The notes beneath the pieces are model-generated. The model saw nothing but the letters and a program-made list of their open reading frames with translations, made no database searches and had not been told where the DNA came from. Positions 16,761 to 25,985 of a stretch of 47,070 bases of DNA are shown here, piece after piece. Position numbers and translations under genes: made by a program. The number at the start of each line of letters is the position of its first letter. Position 1 is the stretch's first letter. The stretch is from UBA4207 sp964352405 (GTDB lineage Bacteria > Bdellovibrionota > Bacteriovoracia > Bacteriovoracales > Bacteriovoracaceae), in the NCBI GenBank assembly GCA_964352405.1, contig CAYGRY010000012.1:1-47070 (forward strand), in the 5' to 3' direction.

Positions 16761-17426
16761 ATGTTATTTCGCAGTAAATATATGTTCGAATCAAGATCGA
16801 CTAAGGCCAGAAGGGCCTTATTTAATATTGCTGCGATTTTTATTTTTTCAAGTGTTGCTTATGCCATTCTCTGTCTTGCTTTAATTACCATTGCGAGACA
16901 ATCAACGAGGCAAGCAGATCTAGCGTTCTTTCAAAAGCAACCAGATCTCATTGTTGTCTACACTGGTGATCAAGGAAGAATTCCCTATGCCATTCAAAAA
17001 GCTCGCGCTTTTAGACAATCGCAAATTTTTATTTCCGGTGTTTATAGAACAAACTCAGTTGATAGCTTAGTTTCTCCATTAACAGCTGAAGATATCGATA
17101 TCAATCTTCTAGAAATTGATTATCAAGCCAGAAACACTGTCGAAAACGTTATGGCGACTTATAAACATCTTCGTCATAACTTCGCCTTGAAGAAAATTTT
17201 GATTGTTTCTCACGATTATCATATTGCTCGTATTCAAAAGATTGTAGAAAGTCTAAGACGTGAAGAAGATAAAACAGAGTTTTACTACTCTGGCGTGGAA
17301 ACTGATTTTACGAAATATAGAAATATGAAAATTCTCATTACTGAAGCTTTTAAATATACAAGAACTTGGTTGTTCTTGATGCTTTGGGATACTGATATGG
17401 ATAGAATCGGGGTTATGTCCGACTAA
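16761..17426 (+). CDS. DUF218 (YdcF/SanA-like) membrane-anchored protein
   Basis: 221 residues with one N-terminal membrane helix (about 25-48) and a DUF218 domain. The domain shows DLIVVYTGDQGRIPYAI (usual start VVLGGG), a YQARNTVENV segment matching the SxNTxENA motif, and ILIVSHDYHIARI (usual TSxYHMxRA). DUF218 proteins such as SanA and ElyC affect envelope integrity and lipid-carrier or polysaccharide metabolism in other bacteria. The start codon begins 1 nt after the RidA stop and lacks its own strong ribosome site, suggesting coupling. Its 3' end overlaps the convergent rsh gene by 14 nt. Confidence 0.85.
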   Translation: MLFRSKYMFESRSTKARRALFNIAAIFIFSSVAYAILCLALITIARQSTRQADLAFFQKQPDLIVVYTGDQGRIPYAIQKARAFRQSQIFISGVYRTNSVDSLVSPLTAEDIDINLLEIDYQARNTVENVMATYKHLRHNFALKKILIVSHDYHIARIQKIVESLRREEDKTEFYYSGVETDFTKYRNMKILITEAFKYTRTWLFLMLWDTDMDRIGVMSD

Positions 17427-19608
17427 CCGAGATCACTTCCTCAAGAGACTCAATCGTACTGATTGTTTTCACCAACTCGCTATAGTCTTTAACTTCTACT
17501 TCAAACACAAAGCTTCCTTTGCGATCGGGCATACTTTTAGCAAGCGCAGAACGAATATTTACACCATTAGCGTTAATCACTTTTGAAATCGATGAAAGGA
17601 TACCAGGCTTATCATGAGTGACGACTCTAATATTGACTGGATGTTTAAAGCTAAAGTCAGGGTTCCATTCAACTCTAATAACACGCCCAATATCACCAGC
17701 ATCGACACGAGTACATTCCGAAGTATGCACAGTAATTCCGCGACCTCGAGTGATATAGCCAACAATAGGATCACCTGGAATTGGATTACAACATCTGGCC
17801 ATTCTGGCCATAACATCATCCATCCCATCGACAATGACTGCATTATCTTTATTGGCACGACGACGGACTTCGCCAGTTAGCTTTTTGGAATATTCATCAG
17901 CCTTGGTAAGGCTTTCATTATACTCAGGGGCTTCTTTATTACCTTTATGAAGAGAAGGAAGTCTGGCTAATAGTTCTTTAACCTGTAGTTTCCCACTACC
18001 AATATTAACATAGAGGTCTTCCTCATTGGGAGCAGAGCCAGTATTAATGAGTTCTTCAAAGTCACCGTTCTTTTTAATACTCTTAATGGAGCTACCAAAA
18101 ACACGAAGAGCTTTTTCAAGAATATCAAGTCCGGTTTCACGATCTTGTTCACGTTCAATTTTCATCAAGTAAGCTTTAATCTTACTTCTGGCTCTTGAAC
18201 TTTTTGCGATATTGAGCCAATCCTTCGTAGGATTTTGATTCTTACTACTCAAAATTTCAACGGTATCGCCACTCTTTAACGTGTATTTAAGCTGTACGAT
18301 TCGACCATTAACTTTAGCACCGACGCAGTGATGACCAACATCAGAGTGAATCGCATAGGCAAAATCGAGTGGAGTGGCACCGTAACGAAGCTCACGCACA
18401 TCACCTTTAGGAGTGAAAACAAAAACTCCACCTATATCAAGATCGTTTTTAACAACGTTCATGAACTCATAGCTATTTTCTGTACTCTTATTAAACTCAA
18501 GAAGCTCTTGAACCCAATCAAGCTTAGCCTTACCGGCAGCTAAGCCTTCTTTATATTTCCAGTGCGCGGCAACACCTGTTTCAGCGACGTCATCCATTTC
18601 ATTCGTACGAATTTGAATTTCAATTCTCTCAGCCTTAGGACCTATAACTGTTGTATGGAGAGACTGATATCCGTTCACTTTGGGTATGGCGATATAGTCC
18701 TTAAATCGACCAGGAATTGGCTTAAAGGAACTATGAACAATACCTAAAGCTTTATAACATTCAGTGATATTAGGAACGATTAATCTAAAAGCTAACACAT
18801 CTTGTACTTGATCGAAGTCAACTCCACGCGCCGTCATTTTTTTATAGATACTATAAAAGTGCTTGGGACGCCCTTTGATCTCAGCTTTAACTGCGTACTC
18901 TAAAAGACGATCTTGGATAACACCAATCGTATCTCGAATATAAGTATCGCGGTCCCCTTTTTTCATCGCTACTTTTTCAGCTAAACGATAATAAATTTCA
19001 GGGTGCAAAAAGCGCAAGCAAAGATCTTCGAGCTCACTCTTAACCGAGTTAATACCCAAACGACTTGCAAGAGGAACATAAATATCAAGTGTTTCTTGAG
19101 CGATTTTTCTTTGTTTTTCTTCAGACACGTACTGAAGAGTACGCATATTATGCATTCGATCAGCAAGCTTTACGATAATAACTCGAAGATCTTTTGCCAT
19201 TGCGACAACCATCTTTCTAAAGTTTTCCGCTTGGCTTTCTTCTTTGGTTTTAAACTTAATTTTACTAATTTTTGTTAGACCAACAACGATTTGAGCGACA
19301 TTGGTATTGAATTCTTTTTCAAGTTCTTCTGGAGTCACATCACAGTCTTCAACCACGTCGTGAAGAAACCCTGCAATGATAGAGTCCATATCAAGACGAA
19401 GCTTGATAAGTGTGGCCGCGACGTTACATGGGTGAATAAAATAGTCTTCGCCCGAACTTCTTTTTTGACCAGAGTGCGCCTTTTGAGCAAAGTCGTAGGC
19501 ACGTCTAAGCATGGCAAAATCGGCTTCAGGAAAATATCCGCGTACACGTCTTTCAATTTCCTCGTAGGAAAGTTCTCGCTCGTGGGAAAAATCTAGACGG
19601 TTATACAT
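17413..19608 (-). CDS. rsh: Bifunctional (p)ppGpp synthetase/hydrolase (RelA/SpoT homolog)
   Basis: 731 residues with the full Rel/SpoT layout. The HD hydrolase domain carries HDVVED at 83-88. The synthetase domain has RFKDYIA and NGYQSLHT near residues 300-320. TGS follows (VFTPKGDVRELRYGATPLDFAY), then a zinc-finger-type helical region with CCNPIPGDPIVGYITRGRG, and a C-terminal ACT domain. The intact HD motif and RFKD loop (the RxKD version) indicate a bifunctional enzyme, unlike RelA with its ExDD. It makes and destroys the stringent alarmone in the cytoplasm. It is the last gene of accA-yicC-gmk-rsh. It starts 9 nt after gmk, so rpoZ, often found between the two, is absent here. Confidence 0.95.
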   Translation of the reverse strand: MYNRLDFSHERELSYEEIERRVRGYFPEADFAMLRRAYDFAQKAHSGQKRSSGEDYFIHPCNVAATLIKLRLDMDSIIAGFLHDVVEDCDVTPEELEKEFNTNVAQIVVGLTKISKIKFKTKEESQAENFRKMVVAMAKDLRVIIVKLADRMHNMRTLQYVSEEKQRKIAQETLDIYVPLASRLGINSVKSELEDLCLRFLHPEIYYRLAEKVAMKKGDRDTYIRDTIGVIQDRLLEYAVKAEIKGRPKHFYSIYKKMTARGVDFDQVQDVLAFRLIVPNITECYKALGIVHSSFKPIPGRFKDYIAIPKVNGYQSLHTTVIGPKAERIEIQIRTNEMDDVAETGVAAHWKYKEGLAAGKAKLDWVQELLEFNKSTENSYEFMNVVKNDLDIGGVFVFTPKGDVRELRYGATPLDFAYAIHSDVGHHCVGAKVNGRIVQLKYTLKSGDTVEILSSKNQNPTKDWLNIAKSSRARSKIKAYLMKIEREQDRETGLDILEKALRVFGSSIKSIKKNGDFEELINTGSAPNEEDLYVNIGSGKLQVKELLARLPSLHKGNKEAPEYNESLTKADEYSKKLTGEVRRRANKDNAVIVDGMDDVMARMARCCNPIPGDPIVGYITRGRGITVHTSECTRVDAGDIGRVIRVEWNPDFSFKHPVNIRVVTHDKPGILSSISKVINANGVNIRSALAKSMPDRKGSFVFEVEVKDYSELVKTISTIESLEEVISVSRT

Positions 19609-19617
19609 ACGGCCCTT

Positions 19618-20187
19618 TTAGCTCTCTAAAATTGATGAAATAACTTGCTTGAGACTTATATAAGCTCCCTCAATATCATCATTTACGACTTTAAAATCGT
19701 AATCATCTTGTCTTAATAATTCTTTTTTCGCATTTTCAATTCGAAGGCGGATGACCTCTTCAGCTTCAGTCCCTCTTCCTCTAAGTCTATGCTCAAGTTC
19801 TTGAATTGAAGGTGGCGCAATAAAAATAGCATTAGCCTTATCGCCAAAAGCTTTTTTCATATTGTCGACACCTTGAACATCAAGATCAAATAGTAAGTCT
19901 TTACCCGAAGCTAATCGGCCTTCAACAAATCGTTTAGAAGTGCCGTAAAAGTTTCCATGAACTTCTGCCCACTCTAAAAACTCATCTCTTTTTCTCATTG
20001 ATAGAAAGTCTTCCCTATCGACAAAGAAGTAGGCTTCACCGTGGCGCTCACCTTGTCTTTTTGGTCTAGTTGTTGTTGAAACGCTTTCTTCAAGACTAGG
20101 AAAGTCTTTTTTAAGTCTTTTTATTAAAGTCGACTTGCCTGAGCCAGAAGGCGCAACCACGACTATTAGTTTACCATTCTTACTCAA
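19618..20187 (-). CDS. gmk: Guanylate kinase
   Basis: 189 residues, standard length. It phosphorylates GMP to GDP with ATP. The P-loop APSGSGKST lies at residues 12-20. The GMP-binding segment is STTTRPKRQGERHGEAYFFV, followed by EWAEVHGNFYGTS, DLDVQG and a late RRLRGRGTE-like segment (HRLRGRGTE). The start is TTG inside the 3' end of yicC (8-nt overlap), with AGGGA about eight bases upstream. Supply of GDP/GTP for the alarmone enzyme encoded next is a natural pairing. Confidence 0.95.
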   Translation of the reverse strand: MSKNGKLIVVVAPSGSGKSTLIKRLKKDFPSLEESVSTTTRPKRQGERHGEAYFFVDREDFLSMRKRDEFLEWAEVHGNFYGTSKRFVEGRLASGKDLLFDLDVQGVDNMKKAFGDKANAIFIAPPSIQELEHRLRGRGTEAEEVIRLRIENAKKELLRQDDYDFKVVNDDIEGAYISLKQVISSILES

Positions 20188-21058
20188 GGTTTAATCCCTG
20201 CTCTCTAATCTTTTCAAGCTGTAATTTCATTTGAACAACAGCTTGTGAAATCTCTTCTATTGAAGATTTGGAGCCCATCGTATTTGTTTCTCGTCCAAGT
20301 TCTTGCACTAAAAAATCAATTTGGCGCCCGGCTTCACCGCCCGAGCTAATTAATTTATCAAATTTTTGGGCATGAGATTTAACGCGATTAATCTCTTCAT
20401 GCACATCCATTTTCTCTAGATAGTAAATCACTTCCTGAAGATATCTTGGTTCATCAATCGTGATTTCTTTTGATATGTCAGCGATTTTCTTTTTTAATCT
20501 TTCTTCGATAATAGCTTTGAAGTTATCAGCTTTGCCTTCAATGATTTTGAATTGCTTGAGGTATTCCTCAAGGTGAGCTTGCATAATTTTTGTAAGCTTC
20601 TCGCCTTCTTGGTTACGCGATTTTTCGAGGTCTTGCATCGCAAGGTCAAATGCTTCTTTAAGTAAATTAGGTAGAAGTGGATCTGCTTCTAAGTCTTGAT
20701 CTTTTAGAAACTCAGATCTTAGAAAAGCTGTTGGATCAATTTGAATCTGAGTTGAGCTAACGCCATTAATAGAAGAGATTTTCTTTATAAATTGTTCAAC
20801 TTTATTATTATCAATCTCATCAAATTTTGATTTTCCTTCAGCTCTTTTTAAGTGGATGGAGATATCAAAACTTCCTCGACGAAATTTTTCACTAATACTT
20901 TGTCTTAATTCTTGCTCAAGAGAATTAAACGAGCTCGGCATTCTAAAGCGAAGATCTTTATAGCGATGATTTACTGATTTGATTTCAACAACGATATGAA
21001 AGTCATCGTTTCCAGCTTCACCTCTTCCAAAACCTGTCATCGATTGTAATGTGGTCAC
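20180..21058 (-). CDS. yicC: YicC/YloC family endoribonuclease-like protein
   Basis: About 292 residues from GTG 21058, two bases after the accA stop. A TTG at 21079 would extend it into accA without a ribosome site. The start SMTGFGRGE is the family signature, followed by EIKSVNHRYKDLRFRMP. The C terminus has the conserved GGEAGRQIDFLVQELGRETNTMGSK with its acidic residues. E. coli YicC has been reported as an RNase involved in small-RNA turnover. The position directly before gmk is widely conserved. GGAAGGA inside the end of accA lies about 12 nt upstream, so translation is probably coupled. Confidence 0.92.
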   Translation of the reverse strand: MTTLQSMTGFGRGEAGNDDFHIVVEIKSVNHRYKDLRFRMPSSFNSLEQELRQSISEKFRRGSFDISIHLKRAEGKSKFDEIDNNKVEQFIKKISSINGVSSTQIQIDPTAFLRSEFLKDQDLEADPLLPNLLKEAFDLAMQDLEKSRNQEGEKLTKIMQAHLEEYLKQFKIIEGKADNFKAIIEERLKKKIADISKEITIDEPRYLQEVIYYLEKMDVHEEINRVKSHAQKFDKLISSGGEAGRQIDFLVQELGRETNTMGSKSSIEEISQAVVQMKLQLEKIREQGLNLE

Positions 21059-21060
21059 TT

Positions 21061-22047
21061 TTATTTTGAATCCTTCCAAATCAATGTTTGATTACCGATC
21101 ACTCTGAACTTTTCGTATCTTTTCTTTTTAAGGACATCGGCTTTTTTATTCGTCAAAGACTTGAGCTCTTTAAGAATTGATTTTTTAACAATATCAGCTG
21201 AGTTATTCCAATCACGGTGTGCTCCACCGGCTGGCTCAGGGATAATTGAATCGATGACTTGTAACTCAAGAGCTTTGTCTGGACCAAGTTGTAGGCCGTT
21301 AGCAGCAGTCTCTGCCATTTTTGGATCAGCCCATAAAATAGAAGCACATGATTCTGGCGAGATCACAGAGTAAACTGAGTATTCCATCATCAAAACTTTA
21401 TCAGCGACAGCGATACCAAGCGCACCACCAGATCCACCTTCTCCAATAACGACGGCCACGATTGGTGAATTTATATCAAACATTTCAGCTAAGTTTTCAG
21501 CGATAGCAGAGGCTTGTCCGCGCTCTTCGGCACCAATACCTGGATAAGCACCCGGAGTATCAACGAGAGCAACAATTGGAATATTAAAACGGCTCGCCAT
21601 TTTCATAACTCTTAAAGCTTTTCTATAGCCTTCAGGGCGTGGCATGCCAAAATTATGAACAACTTTTTCTTTTGTCTTTCGGCCTTTTTCAATACCAACA
21701 ATAGCGACTTTTTGATTATCTAAATAACCAAAACCTGCAACCATGGCTTGATCATCGGCAAAATGTCTATCACCGGCGATATCGTGAAAGTCATCAACCA
21801 TTAATTTTACATAATCTAAAGTATGCGGACGATTAGGATGGCGAGAAAGTTGTACTCGCTCCCATGAACTCAAATTGCCATAAATTTCTTTAATAAGTTG
21901 TGATACTTTTTTTTGTAATGCTTTGATTTCAGAACTTATATCAACTTCAGGCCTAAGACTTGCTTGCTTAAGCTCTTCAATTTGATTTTCTAAATCTCTT
22001 ACTGGACGTTCAAAATCTAATGTAAATGTGTTGCTGAGATCACTCAT
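21061..22047 (-). CDS. accA: Acetyl-CoA carboxylase carboxyltransferase subunit alpha
   Basis: About 328 residues. With AccD it transfers the carboxyl from carboxybiotin to acetyl-CoA, the committed step of fatty acid synthesis. Motifs are LSRHPNRPHTLDYV, FHDIAGDRHFADD, RPEGYRKALRVMKMA, DTPGAYPG, GEGGSGGALGI and a late PEPAGGAH. ATG 22047 is preferred because GGGGGTG lies five bases upstream. A GTG two codons earlier is the only extension. It is the first gene of a run ending with rsh, which would link membrane-lipid synthesis, guanine nucleotides and the stringent response in one transcript. Confidence 0.95.
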   Translation of the reverse strand: MSDLSNTFTLDFERPVRDLENQIEELKQASLRPEVDISSEIKALQKKVSQLIKEIYGNLSSWERVQLSRHPNRPHTLDYVKLMVDDFHDIAGDRHFADDQAMVAGFGYLDNQKVAIVGIEKGRKTKEKVVHNFGMPRPEGYRKALRVMKMASRFNIPIVALVDTPGAYPGIGAEERGQASAIAENLAEMFDINSPIVAVVIGEGGSGGALGIAVADKVLMMEYSVYSVISPESCASILWADPKMAETAANGLQLGPDKALELQVIDSIIPEPAGGAHRDWNNSADIVKKSILKELKSLTNKKADVLKKKRYEKFRVIGNQTLIWKDSK

Positions 22048-22104
22048 ACACACCCCCGAAAAAACGCTAGGGAATGAAGAAATATCTTCATCCCATCGCC
22101 TTCG

Positions 22105-22132
22105 ATTATAATCCGCTAACTCTAGTCAAAAA
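22105..22132 (-). promoter_or_regulatory. Candidate promoter of accA-yicC-gmk-rsh
   Basis: On the minus strand TTTTTG (22132-22127), 16 bp, TATAAT (22110-22105), about 58 nt upstream of the accA start. The -10 is perfect and the -35 weak. Confidence 0.45.
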
Positions 22133-22202
22133 GGTGCATTCTCTCAAGGCTAACGCGCCTCGCATAGCTCAAATTTGCTCTATCTTTTGATAATTAATGA
22201 GA

Positions 22203-22883
22203 TTAATCGACCATCCAGCCTTGAACCACGCCTGACTCAAAGAAGACCCTATGAACTTTGCCCTTTTCTCTAAACGACCAACGCTCATTTTGCAGCCTTG
22301 GGTCACCGGCAAAATCGACATTGTGAGGCTCACCCCAAGTTTGAACCACGTCCTGCTTATTCATTCCAATAGCAATACCACGCTCTTCAAATCGACTTTG
22401 GTAAAATGTTTTAAGTGAGAGATTGTCATCCGTTTTATAGTTTGAAAGAAAGGCGTATGGCTTAATCGTTTGATCTACACCACCAGAGTTTTTCAGACGT
22501 ACATATTCAACTTTTTCCCTCTCAGTGAGATCTAAATAATAGATTTGTTCTGAGGCAGTTGCGAGAACACTTTTATCTTTTTGGAATCTTAAATAAGACT
22601 GTTCATCGAGAGCAGCAACCTTTCGACGAAGTTCTGAATCAATTGATTTTTCTAAATCAGTTTGAGCTTTTTCAAATTGACTTGCAGGAGTTCTTTGGCG
22701 AATTTCATCCATTGGTCGATAGGCCGTACCCTCATCACCGGCGACGGCCTGAAAATCACGCCCAGCCACCCATAGTCCATCAGAGTCACGATCCATTTCA
22801 TCAATGAATGTTCGACCGGTAAAGATATTCGCGCAACCAGTTGAAATGACGAAAACGATTAATAATATTAAAGACTTAATCAC
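22203..22883 (-). CDS. Lipoprotein with BamE/SmpA-like C-terminal domain
   Basis: 226 residues. Signal peptide with lipobox ISTGC near residue 17. A charged helical middle follows (about 60-110). The C-terminal 60 residues read GMNKQDVVQTWGEPHNV...RWSFREKG...VFFESGVVQGW. That is the BamE/SmpA/OmlA pattern of a helix with G-M-x-x-x-x-V-x-x-x-x-G-x-P followed by strands. GTG start with AGGGGAA upstream. BamE is a small part of the outer-membrane protein assembly machine. This protein is about twice its length, so it is related in fold but its partner is unknown. It stands alone between accA and the divergent FliL-like gene. Confidence 0.75.
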   Translation of the reverse strand: MIKSLILLIVFVISTGCANIFTGRTFIDEMDRDSDGLWVAGRDFQAVAGDEGTAYRPMDEIRQRTPASQFEKAQTDLEKSIDSELRRKVAALDEQSYLRFQKDKSVLATASEQIYYLDLTEREKVEYVRLKNSGGVDQTIKPYAFLSNYKTDDNLSLKTFYQSRFEERGIAIGMNKQDVVQTWGEPHNVDFAGDPRLQNERWSFREKGKVHRVFFESGVVQGWMVD

Positions 22884-23075
22884 AATAATTCCCCTATCTC
22901 GCTCTCAAAGCTCTCCATTTCTTATCGAGTTAATAGATAAAATCCTTTGCTAGTGCGGCTCTTCGAGACACAAATGAACAGTTTTGCCTGATTTTAAGGT
23001 TATAATTGACTATAAGCATCAATAATTCTCAATATAGAGCTGCAATTGACCGATATAGGTCCTAGTGAGGATGCT

Positions 23076-23936
23076 GTGAAAAGATGGGAAAAAATTGAAT
23101 CAAAGATTAATCAGAAACTCGAGAATTCTCTTTCGAGCTGCTCACAATTACTTAAAGGTGCAACACCTGAAAAAATTGTTGAGCTTAAAAACCAAGCTGG
23201 AAAAAAACTTGTCGATTCAAAAAATAAACTTGTCGATGCTCCAATAAGCCTCAGTCAAAAAATAAACCATTTTAAATCTAGTACAATTGATCAGGTACAA
23301 TCAATAAGAGAAGACCTCAATAAGAATTTACAAGAAAGCAAAGACGGAAAATGGAGTAAGTTTGGTGTTGCCGCTAGTCTAATTGCTGTCATTGAGTGGG
23401 CACTCATGCCACTTTATAAAAAAATAGCACTTTATTTTTCAACCATCTCACCAGGTGCTCTCGCCTCGGGGATAGTATTAGTTACAGTCAGTACGATCAC
23501 AGGAATAGGTGTCTATAATAACTCTACTAAGATTGCAGAAGATTCGGGAATCATCGATAGAGAGCCTGCTTCAATTGAGCGAACTTTAGAAATTCGCCCA
23601 AAATATTATAAAAGAAGTGAAAGAGAACTATTAGTCTCCAATGTTATTGTCCCATCATATATCGAAGGCAAGTCATCTCTTCGAAAGCTACAAATTGATT
23701 TCACTATCATTTCCTCTAATCGCTATATCAGAGAGTATCTCTTCGATAACACTTACCTTCTAGAAGATATGCTTAATTCGAAGGTGGAACCGATTATTCC
23801 GGGCTTTCCTTTGAGTGATGAAGGAAAACTTATTTTAAAGGAAAAGATAAAAGCAGAACTTAATCAACTTCTTTTAAAAATGAAAATAAAAGGTTCTGTT
23901 GAACAGATCTATATCTCGTCTATATTAGCCGCTTGA
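23076..23936 (+). CDS. Membrane protein with FliL-like C-terminal domain
   Basis: About 286 residues from GTG 23076, which has GAGG five bases upstream. TTG 23046 would add ten residues but has no clear ribosome site. The N-terminal 90 residues are charged and helical. Two hydrophobic segments follow (about 100-120 and 127-148). The C-terminal 110 residues resemble FliL: LRKLQIDFTIISSNRYIREYL, then FPLSDEGKLILKEKI and a final strand VEQIYISSILA. FliL sits in the inner membrane beside the flagellar stator. No other flagellar gene is nearby, so a stator- or prohibitin-like role outside the flagellum is equally possible. It converges on, and overlaps by 28 nt, an FHA-sigma54 activator gene. Confidence 0.65.
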   Translation: MKRWEKIESKINQKLENSLSSCSQLLKGATPEKIVELKNQAGKKLVDSKNKLVDAPISLSQKINHFKSSTIDQVQSIREDLNKNLQESKDGKWSKFGVAASLIAVIEWALMPLYKKIALYFSTISPGALASGIVLVTVSTITGIGVYNNSTKIAEDSGIIDREPASIERTLEIRPKYYKRSERELLVSNVIVPSYIEGKSSLRKLQIDFTIISSNRYIREYLFDNTYLLEDMLNSKVEPIIPGFPLSDEGKLILKEKIKAELNQLLLKMKIKGSVEQIYISSILAA

Positions 23937-25237
23937 TCAATTCGCTTTAATGTATTTATTGAAATATTTAAGATCCTAGCTGCTGTTGGATAGTGGTTAT
24001 TACATTTCGATAAAATATATGCAGCGTATGCTTTTTTTAATTCTCGATAAGTCATTTTTTTATTTTCAAGCTCATTGGAATAAAACTCTTCATGGACAGA
24101 CCAAATAAGTTGATCATCACATTCATCCCAGCGAATTAAACCGAAAGGCTTTAAGATATGTTTTTTAAGTAAATGCCCTTTGAGTTCTCGAATATTTCCT
24201 GGCCACGTAAGTTTTAAATATCGATCAATCATTTCGTTGCAGATTGCTCTAGAAAACTCTTTTGAGAATTCATTAATGACTTTCTTTATTTTATCAGGAT
24301 TGTTTCTAAGTGAAGAAATCCTTACAGAAACCCCACTAGCTAATCGGTGATAAAAGTCTGCTCTCATCTCTCCATCTCGCACCTTCGTTTGAAGATCAGA
24401 GCCTGAAGCAGCAATAATTCGAGCTTTAACTTGTGTCGAGTTTGAGCTACCAACACTACGAATTTTACCGTCATCAAGAAAGAGAAGTAACTTTGTTTGC
24501 ATCGATTTTGGTAGAGAATCAATTTCATCTAAAAATAATGTTCCAGCGTTTGCCTCGAGAAAGGCACCCCTTTTATCTTTTAGAGCACCAGTAAATGCAC
24601 CTCGATTGTGACCAAATAATTCTGACTCAATAAGTGAAGGGGAGAATGAAGCAAGATTGAGATGAACGAAGCGACCAGAAACACCACTGGCTTCATGTAT
24701 CATTTTAGCCATATGAGTTTTACCAGTTCCTGTTTCTCCTTCAATCAAGACAGGTAAGTTCGATTGAATCAAAGGCTTAGACAGGCCTACTTGTGAACAA
24801 TCATCTTGAGCATTTTTTTTTATATTAAACTCTATTCGTGTAAGAGCAAAATCTAGAATATCCCCCACCTTTACAATCGCGGACTTAACCCATTGCCCAT
24901 TAAGTCTGAAACTGTCGTTTGAGTGAAGTTCATAACATTGGAGATGCTTGCCACTATGACCTATATAAGTTTTTAGTGTTAGATAAAGAGTTTTATTTTG
25001 CTCATCTTTTAGACTTTTAAAATAAATTGTTGTTCCATGGTTTTCCTTTTTTTCTTCAACACCACTTTTAAAGCTATATTGGGTACGACTCAGTTGCATT
25101 GACCTTTTCTTACCAATGATTGGTGAAATCTCGATGACCTGATTTAGACTTACAACGTGGTCTACTAGAGACTTGGGCAGAGCTGTTACTTTTTCATTAT
25201 TTTGATGAAAATCAAGAATTTGGGCTAGATTACTCAA
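23909..25237 (-). CDS. Sigma54-dependent activator with N-terminal FHA-like domain
   Basis: 442 residues. The first 140 lack a response-regulator receiver and look like an FHA phosphothreonine-binding domain (a beta-rich stretch with NDSFRLNGQWV and VKVGDILDF). Then comes the AAA+ domain that remodels sigma54 polymerase: Walker A GETGTGKT, the sigma54 contact loop GAFTGA, Walker B GTLFLDEID, and a VSVRISSLRNN-type sensor. The C terminus is a Fis-type helix-turn-helix (YPTAARILNISINTLKRI). The start is TTG with GGAG seven bases upstream. FHA-coupled activators usually answer Ser/Thr kinases. No kinase gene is in the window. Its targets are unknown. Confidence 0.88.
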   Translation of the reverse strand: MSNLAQILDFHQNNEKVTALPKSLVDHVVSLNQVIEISPIIGKKRSMQLSRTQYSFKSGVEEKKENHGTTIYFKSLKDEQNKTLYLTLKTYIGHSGKHLQCYELHSNDSFRLNGQWVKSAIVKVGDILDFALTRIEFNIKKNAQDDCSQVGLSKPLIQSNLPVLIEGETGTGKTHMAKMIHEASGVSGRFVHLNLASFSPSLIESELFGHNRGAFTGALKDKRGAFLEANAGTLFLDEIDSLPKSMQTKLLLFLDDGKIRSVGSSNSTQVKARIIAASGSDLQTKVRDGEMRADFYHRLASGVSVRISSLRNNPDKIKKVINEFSKEFSRAICNEMIDRYLKLTWPGNIRELKGHLLKKHILKPFGLIRWDECDDQLIWSVHEEFYSNELENKKMTYRELKKAYAAYILSKCNNHYPTAARILNISINTLKRIDQAANIDEI

Positions 25238-25310
25238 TTTTTTCTCCAGATTGATAGGATTCGCTTGAAAGTCCTCTACAAATTGGATGCCAAACTGGTA
25301 TGATTCTTTT

Positions 25311-25985
25311 ATGGCATATCAAATTCGTCCCGCTAGTACTGTATTTCGTTTTGGATTTTCCGAAGCTGATCAATTAAGAGATTTTTTCTTAAATGAAGAA
25401 AATCCTATTGGTTTAGCTTTTGCTGGGCGTTCAAATGTCGGTAAATCAACGTTGATCAATTCTTTATTTGGTAAACAAACCGCTCGAACATCTAAAACTC
25501 CTGGTCGCACAAGAGAAGTTAACGTTTTTGAATTTGAATTGTTTGATCCGGAGTCTAAAGCCGTTCATCCTAAGAAATTCTGGTTATTTGATCTACCAGG
25601 CTATGGACATGCCCAGATATCTAAAGAGATGGCGAAGAACTGGGATGAGCTCATGACGACTTTCTTTACTTCAGTTAAAGAAAGTATCCGTATCGTGAAT
25701 GTTCAAGATGCGAGACACCCAGACCAAGACGCCGATCGTGAGTTTCATTATTGGTTATCTCGCTACCCTCTTAAATGCTCACTTGCCTTTAATAAACTCG
25801 ATAAACTTAAAACTCAAAAAGATAGGGCAGTTCTTAACAAGTTAAAACCACAACTTTCTAAGGATTACGCTTTTATTAGAGATATACATTTTATCTCAGC
25901 AGAAAAAGGTCAGGGCTTGCCGCCGTTTAAATCTGCGTTGGTTTCTTTTCTATTAGAAGCGGAAGCACGAGTTGATTCAAAGTAA
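25311..25985 (+). CDS. engB: Ribosome-biogenesis GTPase YihA/YsxC
   Basis: About 224 residues. A TRAFAC GTPase needed for large-subunit assembly. G1 GRSNVGKST, G2 around TSKTPGRTREV, G3 DLPGYGHA, G4 NKLD and G5 SAEKGQG are all present. No ribosome site is seen before either candidate start (ATG 25287 or ATG 25311). A TATGAT box at 25299-25304, with TCTACA 18 bp upstream, would place transcription start at or next to ATG 25311, hence the choice and the possibility of a leaderless message. The family is certain and the start is not. Its 3' end overlaps a small membrane-protein gene. Confidence 0.92.
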   Translation: MAYQIRPASTVFRFGFSEADQLRDFFLNEENPIGLAFAGRSNVGKSTLINSLFGKQTARTSKTPGRTREVNVFEFELFDPESKAVHPKKFWLFDLPGYGHAQISKEMAKNWDELMTTFFTSVKESIRIVNVQDARHPDQDADREFHYWLSRYPLKCSLAFNKLDKLKTQKDRAVLNKLKPQLSKDYAFIRDIHFISAEKGQGLPPFKSALVSFLLEAEARVDSK

